Assembly (NCBI GenBank): GCA_963205245.1 | Contig: CAUJIB010000031.1 | Span: 1-35,474 of the forward strand | DNA from: Pseudomonadota bacterium | Lineage (GTDB): Bacteria; Pseudomonadota; Alphaproteobacteria; Rickettsiales; SXRF01 | DNA: 35,474 nucleotides | Direction of reading: 5' to 3' | Shown: positions 18,588 through 27,404 of the stretch, in pieces | Layout: each line of letters starts with the position of its first letter | Position numbering within the stretch: position 1 is the first letter of the stretch | Made by a program: the position numbers and the translations under genes | The notes under the pieces: generated by a model | Database searches by the model: none | Told to the model about the DNA's origin: nothing | Seen by the model: only the letters and a program-made list of their open reading frames with translations

Positions 18588-18698
18588 AACAATTTATCCT
18601 TATTATTTGTAAGATTATGGATATTCCAACATGAAAATACCCGCTCATTTTTTACTACAGCTAAAATAATCTGTATAGGGAAGTAACATTACAAATTT

Positions 18699-18875
18699 TT
18701 AATGTTGGGTCGGGTCTTGTCCGTCAAAATTTTCCGGTATTTCATCGTCTTCAACAGCTGGCACGCTATATTCGCTCTGAAGCCATTTTATAAGGTCAAT
18801 GTTGGCACAATGTCTGGAACAAAAAGGGGCAGTTTCTTTAACGGTTTTTTTGCCGCATACAGGGCATTTATTCAT
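18699..18875 (-). CDS. yacG: DNA gyrase inhibitor YacG family zinc-ribbon protein
   Basis: A 58-residue gene found by translating the gap after rpe. The product begins [14 protein letters not shown], then [18 protein letters not shown], giving the four-Cys zinc ribbon C4-x2-C7 and C19-x3-C23 of YacG. An acidic tail ([14 protein letters not shown]) follows, as usual in the family. E. coli YacG binds GyrB and blocks DNA binding. The ATG overlaps the rpe stop by 4 bases (ATGA), so translation is coupled. The more common alphaproteobacterial neighbours of yacG (maf, rng) are absent. Confidence 0.92.
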   Translation of the reverse strand: MNKCPVCGKKTVKETAPFCSRHCANIDLIKWLQSEYSVPAVEDDEIPENFDGQDPTQH

Positions 18876-19528
18876 GAGCGTAAATTAGCGATGTTTTTTG
18901 CGTAATCAGAAACATTGCCGGTAAATACAGCCGATCCTGCGACTAATACGTTTGCTCCTGCCTCTATAGCTGATTTTGCGGTTTGTGGGTTGATTCCGCC
19001 GTCAATTTCAAGATCAATATTACGGCCGGTTTTATTAATCATATCTCGCAGCACTCTGGTTTTGTGTAGTTGCGACTGAATAAAAGATTGTCCACCGAAT
19101 CCCGGATTGACGCTCATAACCAATATTAAATCCACGTCATCCATTACATATTCCAGCGCAGAAGTCGGCGTGGTTGGCACCAATGAGACGCCGCATTTTT
19201 TACCGAATGATTTTATAAGCTGCAGCGTACGGTTCAGGTGAGTGGTTGCTTCAGCATGGACGGTGATAATATCAGCCCCAGCCTTGGCATAAGCTTCTAT
19301 AAACTGGTCAACCGGTTCAATCATTAAATGTACATCAAAAATAAGCTGGCTGTGCGGCCTGATAGATTTAATAACGACAGGGCCAATGGTCAGGTTTGGC
19401 ACAAAATGTCCGTCCATAACGTCCACATGTATATAATCAGCTCCAGCTTTGGTGATGGCAGAAATTTCTTCACCCAAACGGGAAAAATCAGCTGAAAGGA
19501 TAGAAGGTGCAATTTTTATCTTGTTCAT
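18872..19528 (-). CDS. rpe: Ribulose-phosphate 3-epimerase
   Basis: It interconverts ribulose-5-phosphate and xylulose-5-phosphate in the pentose phosphate pathway. A TIM barrel of 218 residues, the normal length. Signatures are [17 protein letters not shown] at the N-terminus, [17 protein letters not shown] (metal-binding His and Asp), [20 protein letters not shown] and DLEIDGGIN near the end, followed by the phosphate-binding [12 protein letters not shown]. It forms a two-gene unit with yacG (4-base overlap). Confidence 0.97.
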   Translation of the reverse strand: MNKIKIAPSILSADFSRLGEEISAITKAGADYIHVDVMDGHFVPNLTIGPVVIKSIRPHSQLIFDVHLMIEPVDQFIEAYAKAGADIITVHAEATTHLNRTLQLIKSFGKKCGVSLVPTTPTSALEYVMDDVDLILVMSVNPGFGGQSFIQSQLHKTRVLRDMINKTGRNIDLEIDGGINPQTAKSAIEAGANVLVAGSAVFTGNVSDYAKNIANLRS

Positions 19529-19587
19529 TATGATTTTATAGCTCAGGAAAAAATCTTAAACAACTAGGAATTTATACTATAGTATAG

Positions 19588-20064
19588 TTAGCGCGCAGCT
19601 TGCGCATCCTGCTCTTTTTCTTTGGCATTTATTTTGTTCATCAGGCTTTTGCTGTTGGCAATGGTAAGAATGGCACCCAGTGTGAGGGTAGCAAAAGTAA
19701 GGCCAATCAGCGCAGAATCAACTCTTTGATCCCTGTGGATGCCGCCTAGTCTTTTAGAGAAACTAGTAAATCCCAATTCTTTTAGTTTGTTGTTGTAAAC
19801 ATCTGTATTTTGCCTGTGGAAGGCGGAAAGTTTTTCTGCCACTTTTGAGCGGATTGTTGCTGTTTCTGCTTTGAAATTTTCTTTGTTTTTGTTTAATCCG
19901 TCACCTAATTCGTCTAAACCCTTTAGGGTGTCGTAGAGTTTATCATTTACAGATGAAACAAACGTGAATGCCCCAGCTCCTATCGCAATTGGATAGGCGG
20001 CTAACTCAAGAATTTTGCTAGTTTTGCTGGGCTCTTGGTAGATTTTTATGTCATTGTCGCTCAT
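19588..20064 (-). CDS. Hypothetical protein with two membrane helices
   Basis: 158 residues, no family recognised. It has a hydrophobic segment at about 20-38 (ELAAYPIAIGAGAFTFV), a long Lys/Glu-rich helical stretch likely to form a coiled coil (about 45-105), and a second hydrophobic helix (about 117-137, ALIGLTFATLTLGAILTIA). The C-terminal tail is charged (NAKEKEQDAQAAR). This could place the coiled coil in the periplasm between two membrane anchors. It is 94 bases downstream of rsmB and could be co-transcribed. Confidence 0.65.
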   Translation of the reverse strand: MSDNDIKIYQEPSKTSKILELAAYPIAIGAGAFTFVSSVNDKLYDTLKGLDELGDGLNKNKENFKAETATIRSKVAEKLSAFHRQNTDVYNNKLKELGFTSFSKRLGGIHRDQRVDSALIGLTFATLTLGAILTIANSKSLMNKINAKEKEQDAQAAR

Positions 20065-20158
20065 TCGGGTATGCTAGCAGCTTCTGTGATTTGGGACAAT
20101 GTAAGAAAAATTAAAGTTTTGTGACAGGGTTTTTGGTTGTATAAGTGGTTGTAAAATA

Positions 20159-21478
20159 TTATTTTTTTACTAGAATAGCGGCATAAAATCCATCCATGCC
20201 CTGTGATTCGGCAAGGAAACAGGGTAGGGTGCGTATTTCACCGCGTCCAGTCACCCATTCTTTCATCCCGCCAATTACGGATGGATCAGCCGGTATCAAA
20301 GATATATCATTACGCTCAGCGAGTATTTGCGTTATCTGTTGTTCACCTTCTTCCGGCTGGAGTGAGCATACAGCATAAACCAGAATGCCGCCAGATTTTA
20401 GTATATCAAGTGCATGGTTAAGTAATTTATGCTGGGTTTGTGCTAAGCGGATTATGTCATCCGGTTTTTTATGCAGGGCAACATCTGGATGGCGGCGGAG
20501 TGTGCCGGTGGCGGAGCAGGGAGCATCCAGCAAAATAGCATCTGGGGTAAATGACGGAGTCCATTTGCAAGCATCAGTAGTGACATATTCAGCTTGTAAT
20601 TTCAGCCGGTGGATATTGGTTTTTAATATAGTTATACGTTCTTTTGAGCGGTCAATTGCGGTTACTTTTGCGCCTGCGGCAATCAACTGGGCGGTTTTGC
20701 CTCCTGGTGCAGCACAAAGGTCAAAGACATGTTTATCTTTTATATTACCAAGAAGGCGGGCAGGGATAGAAGCGGCGGCATCCTGTACCCACCAGTTACC
20801 ATCAGGAAAGCCTTTAAGGTGGGTAATATTTTTAGCATCGTGTAATCGGATAGAAGCAGTAGGAAGAATAGTGCCGCCTAATTCCTGCGCCCAGAATTCC
20901 GGATCGGATTTTGCTGTAATATCCAGCGGTGGATCGCTCATGTGCATTTCAGCGATTTTTCTGGTATTTTCTATGCCATAAGCTTTCTCCCAAGATTTCC
21001 ATAGCCACTCTGGGGTATTGAGTTGGGCTGCATCCTGCTGTTCAATGATTTTCCTACCCTCTTTTACAATTTTTTTTAGTACGGCATTTACAAGCCCGCT
21101 AAATTTTGTAAGCTTTATTTGTTTTGTCATTTCCACTGAGGAATGCACAGCAGCATGGGGTGGGGTTTCCAGCCAGATCAATTGTGCTATTCCTAGTCGT
21201 AAAATATGTGTAACCCGCGAAGTTTTACTGGTGATAGAATGCTCCAGTAATTTGCTTATAAGCTCGTCAATTTGTCCGAGATGGCGAAGTACAGTTTTTA
21301 CCAATAATTGGGCAAAGGCTTTATCCGATGGGCTCATGGAGGAAAAATGCCGATCAGCTGCCCACGCTGTATCAAGGGGTTTGCCTTTATCAATGGTGTG
21401 GACAAGGGCAGCTAAGGCACTAAGGCGCGCATTGGAAGCCACAGGGCTATCTGCTATATTCTGGTTTCTGGTAGCCAT
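20159..21478 (-). CDS. rsmB: 16S rRNA m5C967 methyltransferase RsmB
   Basis: 439 residues. An N-terminal NusB-like RNA-binding domain (about 15-145, with LVKTVLRHLGQIDELI and LRLGIAQLIWLETPPHAAVHSSVE) precedes a Rossmann methyltransferase domain. It has SAM site DLCAAPGGKTAQL (about 253-265), motif IV DAPCSATGTLRRHPDV with C321, and motif VI VCSLQPEEGE with C371, the two cysteines of m5C chemistry. It modifies 16S rRNA. The SDHAF4 gene is divergent next door, a pairing seen in other Alphaproteobacteria. Confidence 0.95.
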   Translation of the reverse strand: MATRNQNIADSPVASNARLSALAALVHTIDKGKPLDTAWAADRHFSSMSPSDKAFAQLLVKTVLRHLGQIDELISKLLEHSITSKTSRVTHILRLGIAQLIWLETPPHAAVHSSVEMTKQIKLTKFSGLVNAVLKKIVKEGRKIIEQQDAAQLNTPEWLWKSWEKAYGIENTRKIAEMHMSDPPLDITAKSDPEFWAQELGGTILPTASIRLHDAKNITHLKGFPDGNWWVQDAAASIPARLLGNIKDKHVFDLCAAPGGKTAQLIAAGAKVTAIDRSKERITILKTNIHRLKLQAEYVTTDACKWTPSFTPDAILLDAPCSATGTLRRHPDVALHKKPDDIIRLAQTQHKLLNHALDILKSGGILVYAVCSLQPEEGEQQITQILAERNDISLIPADPSVIGGMKEWVTGRGEIRTLPCFLAESQGMDGFYAAILVKK

Positions 21479-21556
21479 TTTAATCGTTATGTTTTATATA
21501 CCGTGGAATATTATCTTTTTATGACATAAGAATAATAAATAATGAAGTAGCTATTT

Positions 21557-21730
21557 ATGGAAAAAAATAAACCAGAAGTAAAAAATACAATACCAGATAA
21601 TGGAAAACTATATGAAAAAGAGAACAAAGTTGAACCAAATCAACTAGCTGTAGAAGTTGGTGGACGCGGTGGGCTGGATCCTGTGCGCTTCGGGGATTGG
21701 GAAATAGCTGGTAAGTGCGTGGATTTCTAG
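21557..21730 (+). CDS. SDHAF4/DUF1674 family succinate dehydrogenase assembly factor
   Basis: A 57-residue gene found by translating the gap upstream of rsmB. The C-terminal half, VGGRGGLDPVRFGDWEIAG then KCVDF, matches the conserved DUF1674 signature (GG..G.eP.R.GDW...G.c.DF). Mitochondrial homologues (SDHAF4) help flavinylated SdhA join the complex, and bacterial members are assumed to do the same. The N-terminal half is Lys/Glu/Asn-rich and variable. It is divergent from rsmB, and no sdh genes are in the window. Confidence 0.88.
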   Translation: MEKNKPEVKNTIPDNGKLYEKENKVEPNQLAVEVGGRGGLDPVRFGDWEIAGKCVDF

Positions 21731-21836
21731 CTTTTTGCTAAAATTACTAATAAATGATAAATAATTCGCTGTTGAAAAACGTAAATAGAATAGTTATCAT
21801 TAATAGATTAACAATTAATTTTGGTGTGTCGTAATA

Positions 21837-22427
21837 ATGCAACAACAAGATGAACTAACTGGTTTGCCACTTATCAGCCGTCGTAAATTTATTGGTGGTT
21901 TGGCTGCGGTGGCTGGCCTTTCAATAATGCCCACTTCTTCCTTTGCTTCAATTCCTAAGCCTAAAGCTGGAGTTTTAGCTAAGCCAGCCCGTTTCTTGGC
22001 GTTTGATAATTTGCATACCGGTGAAACCACTAAATTGATTTATTGGGAAAAGGGGCGTTATATAAAGGGCGCACTCAGGGAGATAAACCATATTTTGCGT
22101 GATCATCGTACTAATGAGGTATCGCGCATTGATCCTACGCTTCTGGATGTATTGTTTGTTTTGCATAATAAACTCGGTTCACGATCGGCTTTTCAGGTGA
22201 TTTCCGGCTACCGTTCACCTAAAAGCAATGCCATGCTGCATGAGCATTCCGGAGGGGTTGCAAAAAGAAGTATGCATGTGGAAGGAAAAGCTATTGATAT
22301 ACGTTTGCAGGATGCACGGCTTATTAACGTCCGCAATGCTGCACTTGCTATGAATTCCGGTGGCGTTGGCTATTATCCCGAGTCGCAATTTGTACATATT
22401 GATACGGGGCGCGTACGCCGCTGGTAA
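21837..22427 (+). CDS. Tat-exported DUF882 (peptidase M15-like) protein
   Basis: 196 residues. It has a twin-arginine signal, SRRKFIGGLAAVAGLSI (RR at 15-16), with a hydrophobic core ending in SSFA. The mature domain matches DUF882/YcbK: SGYRSPKSN, then MHVEGKAIDIR and FVHIDTG. This gives the zinc ligands H147, D154 and H187 of the M15 (D,D-/L,D-carboxypeptidase-like) fold. It probably trims or remodels peptidoglycan peptides in the periplasm. YcbK-type genes often lie beside an L,D-transpeptidase, as here (22556-23833 on the opposite strand). Confidence 0.92.
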   Translation: MQQQDELTGLPLISRRKFIGGLAAVAGLSIMPTSSFASIPKPKAGVLAKPARFLAFDNLHTGETTKLIYWEKGRYIKGALREINHILRDHRTNEVSRIDPTLLDVLFVLHNKLGSRSAFQVISGYRSPKSNAMLHEHSGGVAKRSMHVEGKAIDIRLQDARLINVRNAALAMNSGGVGYYPESQFVHIDTGRVRRW

Positions 22428-22460
22428 CCAAGCCATTTGATTTAAGTTTTCCCCTACGTC

Positions 22461-22523
22461 AGGCTTCAGCTCGTGTACTACGAAATCCACATGCGGGATT
22501 TCGTAGTACACGAGCTGAAGCCT
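22461..22523. repeat. Perfect 28-bp inverted repeat with 7-base loop
   Basis: Arms 22461-22488 (starting AGGCTTCAGCTCG) and 22496-22523 are perfectly complementary around ACATGCG. It lies between two convergent genes. It lacks a T-run, so it is unlike the other terminators in the window, and no other copy was seen here. It could be a transcription barrier, RNase III substrate or mobile palindrome. Confidence 0.9.
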
Positions 22524-22555
22524 TCCTTGGGTAATTCCTTTCTCAAATAGCTATA

Positions 22556-23833
22556 TTATTTCATAGCGATTTTAGTTTCATCTTCCTTTGCGGTTGTATT
22601 ACCCTCCGCTAGGTTATTTGCCGGTGTTTCCAGTGCTGCTATAATTTCATTTACCCGTTTTTTGTCACGTCCATAAATGTCATTCTGGAAATGAACCTTA
22701 CCTGTAGACTCATCTACCCAACTTGTCCAGTATGCTAGATAAACCGGTACAGGGATTACTTTCATGATTCTGGAAGTGCTGCTGTCGTATAATTTGCTTA
22801 TCCGTTCATCATTCCAGCCGTTCAGCCCGCTCATAACGAAATATGCCAGTTCTTTTGCCATTTCTACCCTGATGCAGCCATGACTCAAGGCACGTTCGGA
22901 TTTAGCAAAAAGTTTTGGGCTGCCGGTTGAATGCAGGTAGATATTGTTGGTGTTAGGGAGATTGAATTTAACTTTGCCTAGGGCATTGCCATCGCCTGAA
23001 CGTTGGACGAATTTATAATTATGCCCGCTTTCATTTTCCCAATCCACTTCACTGGCATTTACTATTCCACCATCACGGTTTTTGACAATATAATTACCTT
23101 TTTCCAGATAATCGGGGGTTGAGCGGATTTTGCTGATAAATTCATCACGGGCAATCCGATCCGGTACATGCCATTGCGGATTAAAGCTTACATCGGTAAT
23201 CGGGCGGTGGAAAAGCGGGGTGGCATTTTTGGGTGTGCCGACTATAATACGTGATGTAAGTGCAATAGTGTTTTTATCAACTGCTTTCAGGTAAAACCCC
23301 GGTACATTGACCAGTACATAACGTTCTCCCAAATCCGGCATTTCATGCATGCGTTCTAAGGTGGCATGTAACTGCGCCAGACGTGCTTCTGCAGAAACGG
23401 CAAGAGCTGCTTGGGTTTTTGCACCTATTGCCCCGTCCGTATCAAGGCCATGGCGTGCTTGAAAAATTTTTACTGCTTCAGCTAGCTCTTTATCCAATAT
23501 TTCTGAATACTGGGTTTCGGTGTTTTGATAATCATTTGTTACAGCAAGGATTTGGCGGATAATTGGTATGCGGGTATCTTTTGCCCCGATTTTAATGGCT
23601 TTGCCGGTTTTGAAATGTGGCCATCCACCGTTTTCTACAATTTTCTGATACTCACCTATCATTTTTTCCATAGAAGTGATATAGTGGTCAGCGCCGTTTT
23701 CTGATGATTCGGAGGGAGATTTCTGAGTCGCGTTTTCTGCAAAAGCTACTATAGTGGAAAATACAAAAATAAATATGGGTAATAGAAAATAAGCTATCCA
23801 TATTTTTATATTATCTATAGGGGTGGTTTTCAT
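22556..23833 (-). CDS. L,D-transpeptidase with peptidoglycan-binding domain (YcbB type)
   Basis: 425 residues. An N-terminal membrane segment/signal (IWIAYFLLPIFIFVFSTIVAF without clear cleavage) is followed by a PG_binding_1 domain (about 112-145, LAEAVKIFQARHGLDTDGAIG). Then comes a YkuD catalytic domain (about 170-350) with H301 in YLHSTGSP and nucleophile C320 in SHGCIRVE. The Cys enzyme makes 3-3 crosslinks or attaches proteins to meso-DAP peptidoglycan. GGAG sits 5 bases before the ATG. It converges on the DUF882 gene. Confidence 0.93.
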   Translation of the reverse strand: MKTTPIDNIKIWIAYFLLPIFIFVFSTIVAFAENATQKSPSESSENGADHYITSMEKMIGEYQKIVENGGWPHFKTGKAIKIGAKDTRIPIIRQILAVTNDYQNTETQYSEILDKELAEAVKIFQARHGLDTDGAIGAKTQAALAVSAEARLAQLHATLERMHEMPDLGERYVLVNVPGFYLKAVDKNTIALTSRIIVGTPKNATPLFHRPITDVSFNPQWHVPDRIARDEFISKIRSTPDYLEKGNYIVKNRDGGIVNASEVDWENESGHNYKFVQRSGDGNALGKVKFNLPNTNNIYLHSTGSPKLFAKSERALSHGCIRVEMAKELAYFVMSGLNGWNDERISKLYDSSTSRIMKVIPVPVYLAYWTSWVDESTGKVHFQNDIYGRDKKRVNEIIAALETPANNLAEGNTTAKEDETKIAMK

Positions 23834-23936
23834 GGGGGCTCCAACTATGCTAACTTATAGTAATATAATATCGCGCTTGAATTAATCTTTAGTTATTATT
23901 ATCTAAAATTTTATGTAATATTTTTTGAGGGATTAA

Positions 23937-24749
23937 ATGGTTAAAATAGCCTGTTTGCAACTTACCAGTGGTACTGATTTACTGGGAAATATCAAAAAAA
24001 TTGAAAATCTTGTTGCCAGTGCCGTTGCGCAAGGAGCAGAGTTTATTGTCACTCCTGAAAATACATTTTTAATGGAGGAAAATGGTAAAAATTTGGTTAT
24101 TTATAATCAGGATGAGCATCCGGCCGTCCGCGCATCGGCAGATATGGCAAGGAAATATGGTGTATGGCTACTTATCGGTAGTGTTTTGGTGGCTGCAGGT
24201 AATAATAAAAGCTATAACCGTTCTCTGCTTTTTAACCCACAAGGTGAGTTAGTTGTGCAGTATGATAAAATCCATTTATTTGATGTAGAGGTGGGGGATG
24301 GGCAGGTTTATCGCGAATCAGCTAGAATTGTTGCTGGGGATAAAGCGGTTATTGCTAAGTTGCCATTTGCTAAATTAGGTTTGACAATTTGTTATGATTT
24401 GCGATTTCCTAAGCTTTATCGCACCTTGGCTAAGGCTGGTGCAAGTATTATAACCGTACCAGCGGCCTTTACTCAAGTGACAGGGCAGGCACATTGGCAT
24501 GTACTGTTGCGCGCCCGTGCCATAGAGACTGGATGTTTTATAATTGCTCCTGCGCAAACTGGAATACACGAAAATGGGCGTAAAACTTATGGGCATTCTC
24601 TTATTGTAAGCCCTTGGGGAGAAGTTGTTGCTGATGCAGGAATAGGTGAGGGTGTCATTATAGCTGATATAGATTTATTAGAGGTAGAAAATGCCCGAGC
24701 TAAATTGCCAAGTTTGGAGCATGATCGGGATTTTATCACCAATAACTAA
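23937..24749 (+). CDS. Carbon-nitrogen hydrolase (nitrilase superfamily, Nit1-like)
   Basis: 270 residues, one nitrilase domain with the full triad: E41 (TPENTF), K111 (YDKIHLFDV) and C152 (TICYDLRFP). The DKIHLFDVEVGDG and RARAIETGCFIIAPAQTG motifs place it with the Nit1/YbeM group, whose known members hydrolyse deaminated glutathione as metabolite repair. Omega-amidase activity is the alternative. GAGGG precedes the ATG. It is divergent from the L,D-transpeptidase gene and convergent with ubiG. Confidence 0.92.
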   Translation: MVKIACLQLTSGTDLLGNIKKIENLVASAVAQGAEFIVTPENTFLMEENGKNLVIYNQDEHPAVRASADMARKYGVWLLIGSVLVAAGNNKSYNRSLLFNPQGELVVQYDKIHLFDVEVGDGQVYRESARIVAGDKAVIAKLPFAKLGLTICYDLRFPKLYRTLAKAGASIITVPAAFTQVTGQAHWHVLLRARAIETGCFIIAPAQTGIHENGRKTYGHSLIVSPWGEVVADAGIGEGVIIADIDLLEVENARAKLPSLEHDRDFITNN

Positions 24750-24830
24750 AATTATCCTCTTCCAGTACGTGAGATAACAGGATTTTGTTATGCTGACCAT
24801 AGCGAAGCAAAAGAGATTTGGCTTACTAGG

Positions 24831-25562
24831 TCATTTTTTGCCGCAAATCAAATAATTAACGGCTAAATCCTTATTATCTAAATGCCATTTCCACGTAAGC
24901 GGGTTCATCACCATTCCGGTTAGGTTCTTTACTTCTATATTATTATTTTCCAGAATATTATATAATTCGCTAGGGCGGAGGAATTTTTTCCAGCTATGCG
25001 TGCCGACAGGCAGAAGTCGCATAATATATTCCGCACCTATAATAGCCATAGCATAAGATTTTGCAGTGCGGTTTAAGGTGGAAAGAATTATAATTCCATT
25101 CGGTTTTAGAAGTTCATAAGCAGATTTAATAAATAGTTCAATATCAGCTACATGCTCTATTATTTCTAACGCCAGTATGACATCAAACTGTTTGCCGATA
25201 GTAGCTAAATTTTCAGCGGTGGTATATTGATAATTTATATCAAGCCCCATTTTTTCTGCATGTAATTTTGCGACTTTGATATTCTTTTCGGAAGCATCGA
25301 TAGCTGTTACATTTGCGCCAAGGCGTGTCATTGGTTCGGCTATTAATCCACCTCCACAGCCTATATCTAGCAGTTGTTTGTCTTGTAATGTTTGTTGAAA
25401 ATGCTCCGTTATTTGGGTCTTTATATATTCAATCCGGACAGGGTTCATACTATGTAGGGGGGCGAATTTTCCCTTTTCATCCCACCATTCGTCAGCGATG
25501 CGGGAGAAACGTTCTATCTCGTCGTTGTCTATAGTGCTGTGTTTTAGATTCTTTGTTTGCAT
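24831..25562 (-). CDS. ubiG: Ubiquinone biosynthesis O-methyltransferase UbiG
   Basis: It methylates both the 2-polyprenyl-6-hydroxyphenol and the demethylubiquinol intermediates of ubiquinone. 243 residues, the usual length. The N-terminal DEIERFSRIADEWWDEKGKF and LHSMNPVRIEYI are the UbiG hallmark. The SAM-binding LLDIGCGGGLIAEPM is at about 64-78, and LALEIIEHVADIELF is motif III. It implies aerobic (or ubiquinone-based) respiration. It is divergent from the TPR gene. Confidence 0.96.
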   Translation of the reverse strand: MQTKNLKHSTIDNDEIERFSRIADEWWDEKGKFAPLHSMNPVRIEYIKTQITEHFQQTLQDKQLLDIGCGGGLIAEPMTRLGANVTAIDASEKNIKVAKLHAEKMGLDINYQYTTAENLATIGKQFDVILALEIIEHVADIELFIKSAYELLKPNGIIILSTLNRTAKSYAMAIIGAEYIMRLLPVGTHSWKKFLRPSELYNILENNNIEVKNLTGMVMNPLTWKWHLDNKDLAVNYLICGKK

Positions 25563-25617
25563 TTGTGGAAATAACTTTATAAATTGGTAAAAATATTATA
25601 TTAAAGGAGTATAATAT

Positions 25618-26040
25618 ATGCCGCATCAAGAATCTCCCAAAAAAAGTAATTTTGTAGAAAATATACATTCATCAATTAAAACAGAGATGAAGAAAGGTGT
25701 TTTTGGTAGGAAATTACAACGATGGATGCGTGATACTTTTGCTTTTATAATAGACTTGAAGAGAATTCAAAATATTACCAAAAATAATTATGAATTAGGT
25801 AAGAAGCATTACGATCTTGGTAATTTTGAAGATGCAGTGATGCGTTTCAAATTTGTTACATGGTTGGATTCTAAACAGGTTATGGCGTGGTTCTGGCTTG
25901 GTAAAAGCTATATGGCGTCTGGTAATGTGCAAAAGGCAGTTGTGGCTTTTGGGAAATCACTGGAATTAAAGCCGGAATTACAGGAAGCAAGGGATTTATT
26001 GAAATCCATAAATGAAGCTAAAATTAATGGTAGCCCATAA
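25618..26040 (+). CDS. TPR-repeat protein
   Basis: 140 residues. A basic N-terminal ~55 residues precede at least two tetratricopeptide repeats: NYELGKKHYDLGNFEDAVMRF (about 60-80), then AWFWLGKSYMASGNVQKAVVAF (about 99-120) and the start of a third helix pair. TPRs mediate protein-protein contacts, and the partner is unknown. No signal peptide. AAAGGAG precedes the ATG. The 3' end overlaps the next gene by 29 bases, so the two form an operon. Confidence 0.82.
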   Translation: MPHQESPKKSNFVENIHSSIKTEMKKGVFGRKLQRWMRDTFAFIIDLKRIQNITKNNYELGKKHYDLGNFEDAVMRFKFVTWLDSKQVMAWFWLGKSYMASGNVQKAVVAFGKSLELKPELQEARDLLKSINEAKINGSP

Positions 26041-26488
26041 TTTTACCATTCGTGCAGTAGCACAAGAGTCAGCGGAAATACTTACTCATATTCATGAGCA
26101 GTGTTTTCCGCGCTATTGGAACAGAGAGGCTTTTACAGATTTTTTTGTGGTTGATGGTACGTTTTCTTTCCTAGTGGAAAACGAATTTGAACCTGTTGCT
26201 ATGCTGGTATATCGGGTGGCATTTGAGCAAGCTGATATACTGACACTTGCGGTTCTTCCGTCGTGGCGCAAAAAAGGCATAGCAAAATTACTGGTAGAAA
26301 AAATGTTGGATGGTTGTAAGGGGTTGGGCGTAAAAAAAATATTCTTGGAGGTGGAGGTTGGGAATGATCCGGCCATAAAGCTTTATGAGGATTATGATTT
26401 TAAGCATATCAGCCGTCGGAAATTATATTATCAGCAATTAGATGGCTCGCTCACTGATGCTCTGGTTATGAGTAGGAAGATTAATTAG
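26012..26488 (+). CDS. rimI: RimI-like ribosomal-protein/N-terminal acetyltransferase
   Basis: 158 residues of GNAT fold. The pattern resembles RimI: IHEQCFPRYWNREAF near the N-terminus, then ILTLAVLPSWRKKGIAKLLVEKML (acetyl-CoA loop, with RKKGIA in place of the usual R..G.G/A) and VEVGNDPAIKLYEDYDFK. RimI acetylates S18 N-termini, but many relatives have other targets. Alternative start ATG at 26027. In many Alphaproteobacteria rimI follows tsaB, whereas here it overlaps a TPR gene instead. It converges on the LysM L,D-transpeptidase with an 8-base overlap. Confidence 0.8.
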   Translation: MKLKLMVAHNFTIRAVAQESAEILTHIHEQCFPRYWNREAFTDFFVVDGTFSFLVENEFEPVAMLVYRVAFEQADILTLAVLPSWRKKGIAKLLVEKMLDGCKGLGVKKIFLEVEVGNDPAIKLYEDYDFKHISRRKLYYQQLDGSLTDALVMSRKIN

Positions 26489-27404
26489 AAGATTGTCTGC
26501 TAGCAGTGATTTCTACTGGAACAGAGCTGCGTTTGCTTTCCTCTTCATCAACGACATTCCAGTTAATTTCTGAATTATTATTCGTAATCTGTTTTATAGC
26601 ATCACGGAGTTCGGGAACGGCAAGTGGTTTTGGTGTTTTTGCTTTAGCAATAGTATCAGCCTGCTCTTGAGTAGGCAGAACTTCAAGAAATAGCTTATTA
26701 TCATGCCAGCCGAGTTTATAATGGTTATCAACTACTGTAACTTTTGTGCCGGCACTCACGGACTTAAATAATGTTTCTATATCTTCTGGATATAGCCGGA
26801 TACACCCGTGGCTGGCGCGTTTGCCAACACTGTATGGTTTATTGGTGCCATGAATTACAAAATTTTCCCAGCCTAGGTTCATAGCATAATAACCTAACGG
26901 ATTATCTGCTCCGGAAGGAATAATGTCAGGAAGTTCCGGATTTTCTGCACGGATGGATTCTGGCGGTGTCCATGTTGGGTTAGCACGTTTATAAATTATT
27001 GTGGTCGTACCTTTTCTGGTTTCCCAGTCTTTTTTTCCTATGGATATAGGAAAAGTCATGACATTGGAGGAATCAGGAAAATAAAAAAGGCGTAATTCTG
27101 ATAGATTTATTATAATCCCTTCACGTGGTTCGGTAGGTAAAATATGTAATGTGGGGATGGTGAGTTTTGTACCAATCTTTGGCTTCCAGATATTGGTTTT
27201 AGGGTTGGCAGCAAGCAGTTCTACAATGCCAACATCAAATTTTCTGGCAATTGCATATAGATTGTCGTTTTTGTTTACTTCATAATATTTTATTTCACCC
27301 ACTACATCGCTGTTGATACTATAGGTTGCCGCGTGTGATATATGTGGTGATATATACCAGTATAAAGCAGCAATAATGATAAGAAGTAAGGTATAAGGGC
27401 GCAT
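26481..27404 (-). CDS. LysM L,D-transpeptidase (ErfK/YbiS type)
   Basis: 307 residues. Signal peptide (YTLLLIIIAALYWYISPHISHA), one LysM domain (about 40-85, YYEVNKNDNLYAIARKFDV), then the YkuD domain with H185 (FVIHGTN) and nucleophile C201 (ASHGCIRLYPED). The architecture is that of ErfK/YbiS/YcfS, which in E. coli attach Braun lipoprotein to meso-DAP. A Braun lipoprotein homologue is not seen here, and other anchored proteins or crosslinking are possible. It has a Gln/Ser/Asn-rich C-terminal tail. It is one of two L,D-transpeptidases within 5 kb. Confidence 0.93.
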   Translation of the reverse strand: MRPYTLLLIIIAALYWYISPHISHAATYSINSDVVGEIKYYEVNKNDNLYAIARKFDVGIVELLAANPKTNIWKPKIGTKLTIPTLHILPTEPREGIIINLSELRLFYFPDSSNVMTFPISIGKKDWETRKGTTTIIYKRANPTWTPPESIRAENPELPDIIPSGADNPLGYYAMNLGWENFVIHGTNKPYSVGKRASHGCIRLYPEDIETLFKSVSAGTKVTVVDNHYKLGWHDNKLFLEVLPTQEQADTIAKAKTPKPLAVPELRDAIKQITNNNSEINWNVVDEEESKRSSVPVEITASRQSSN

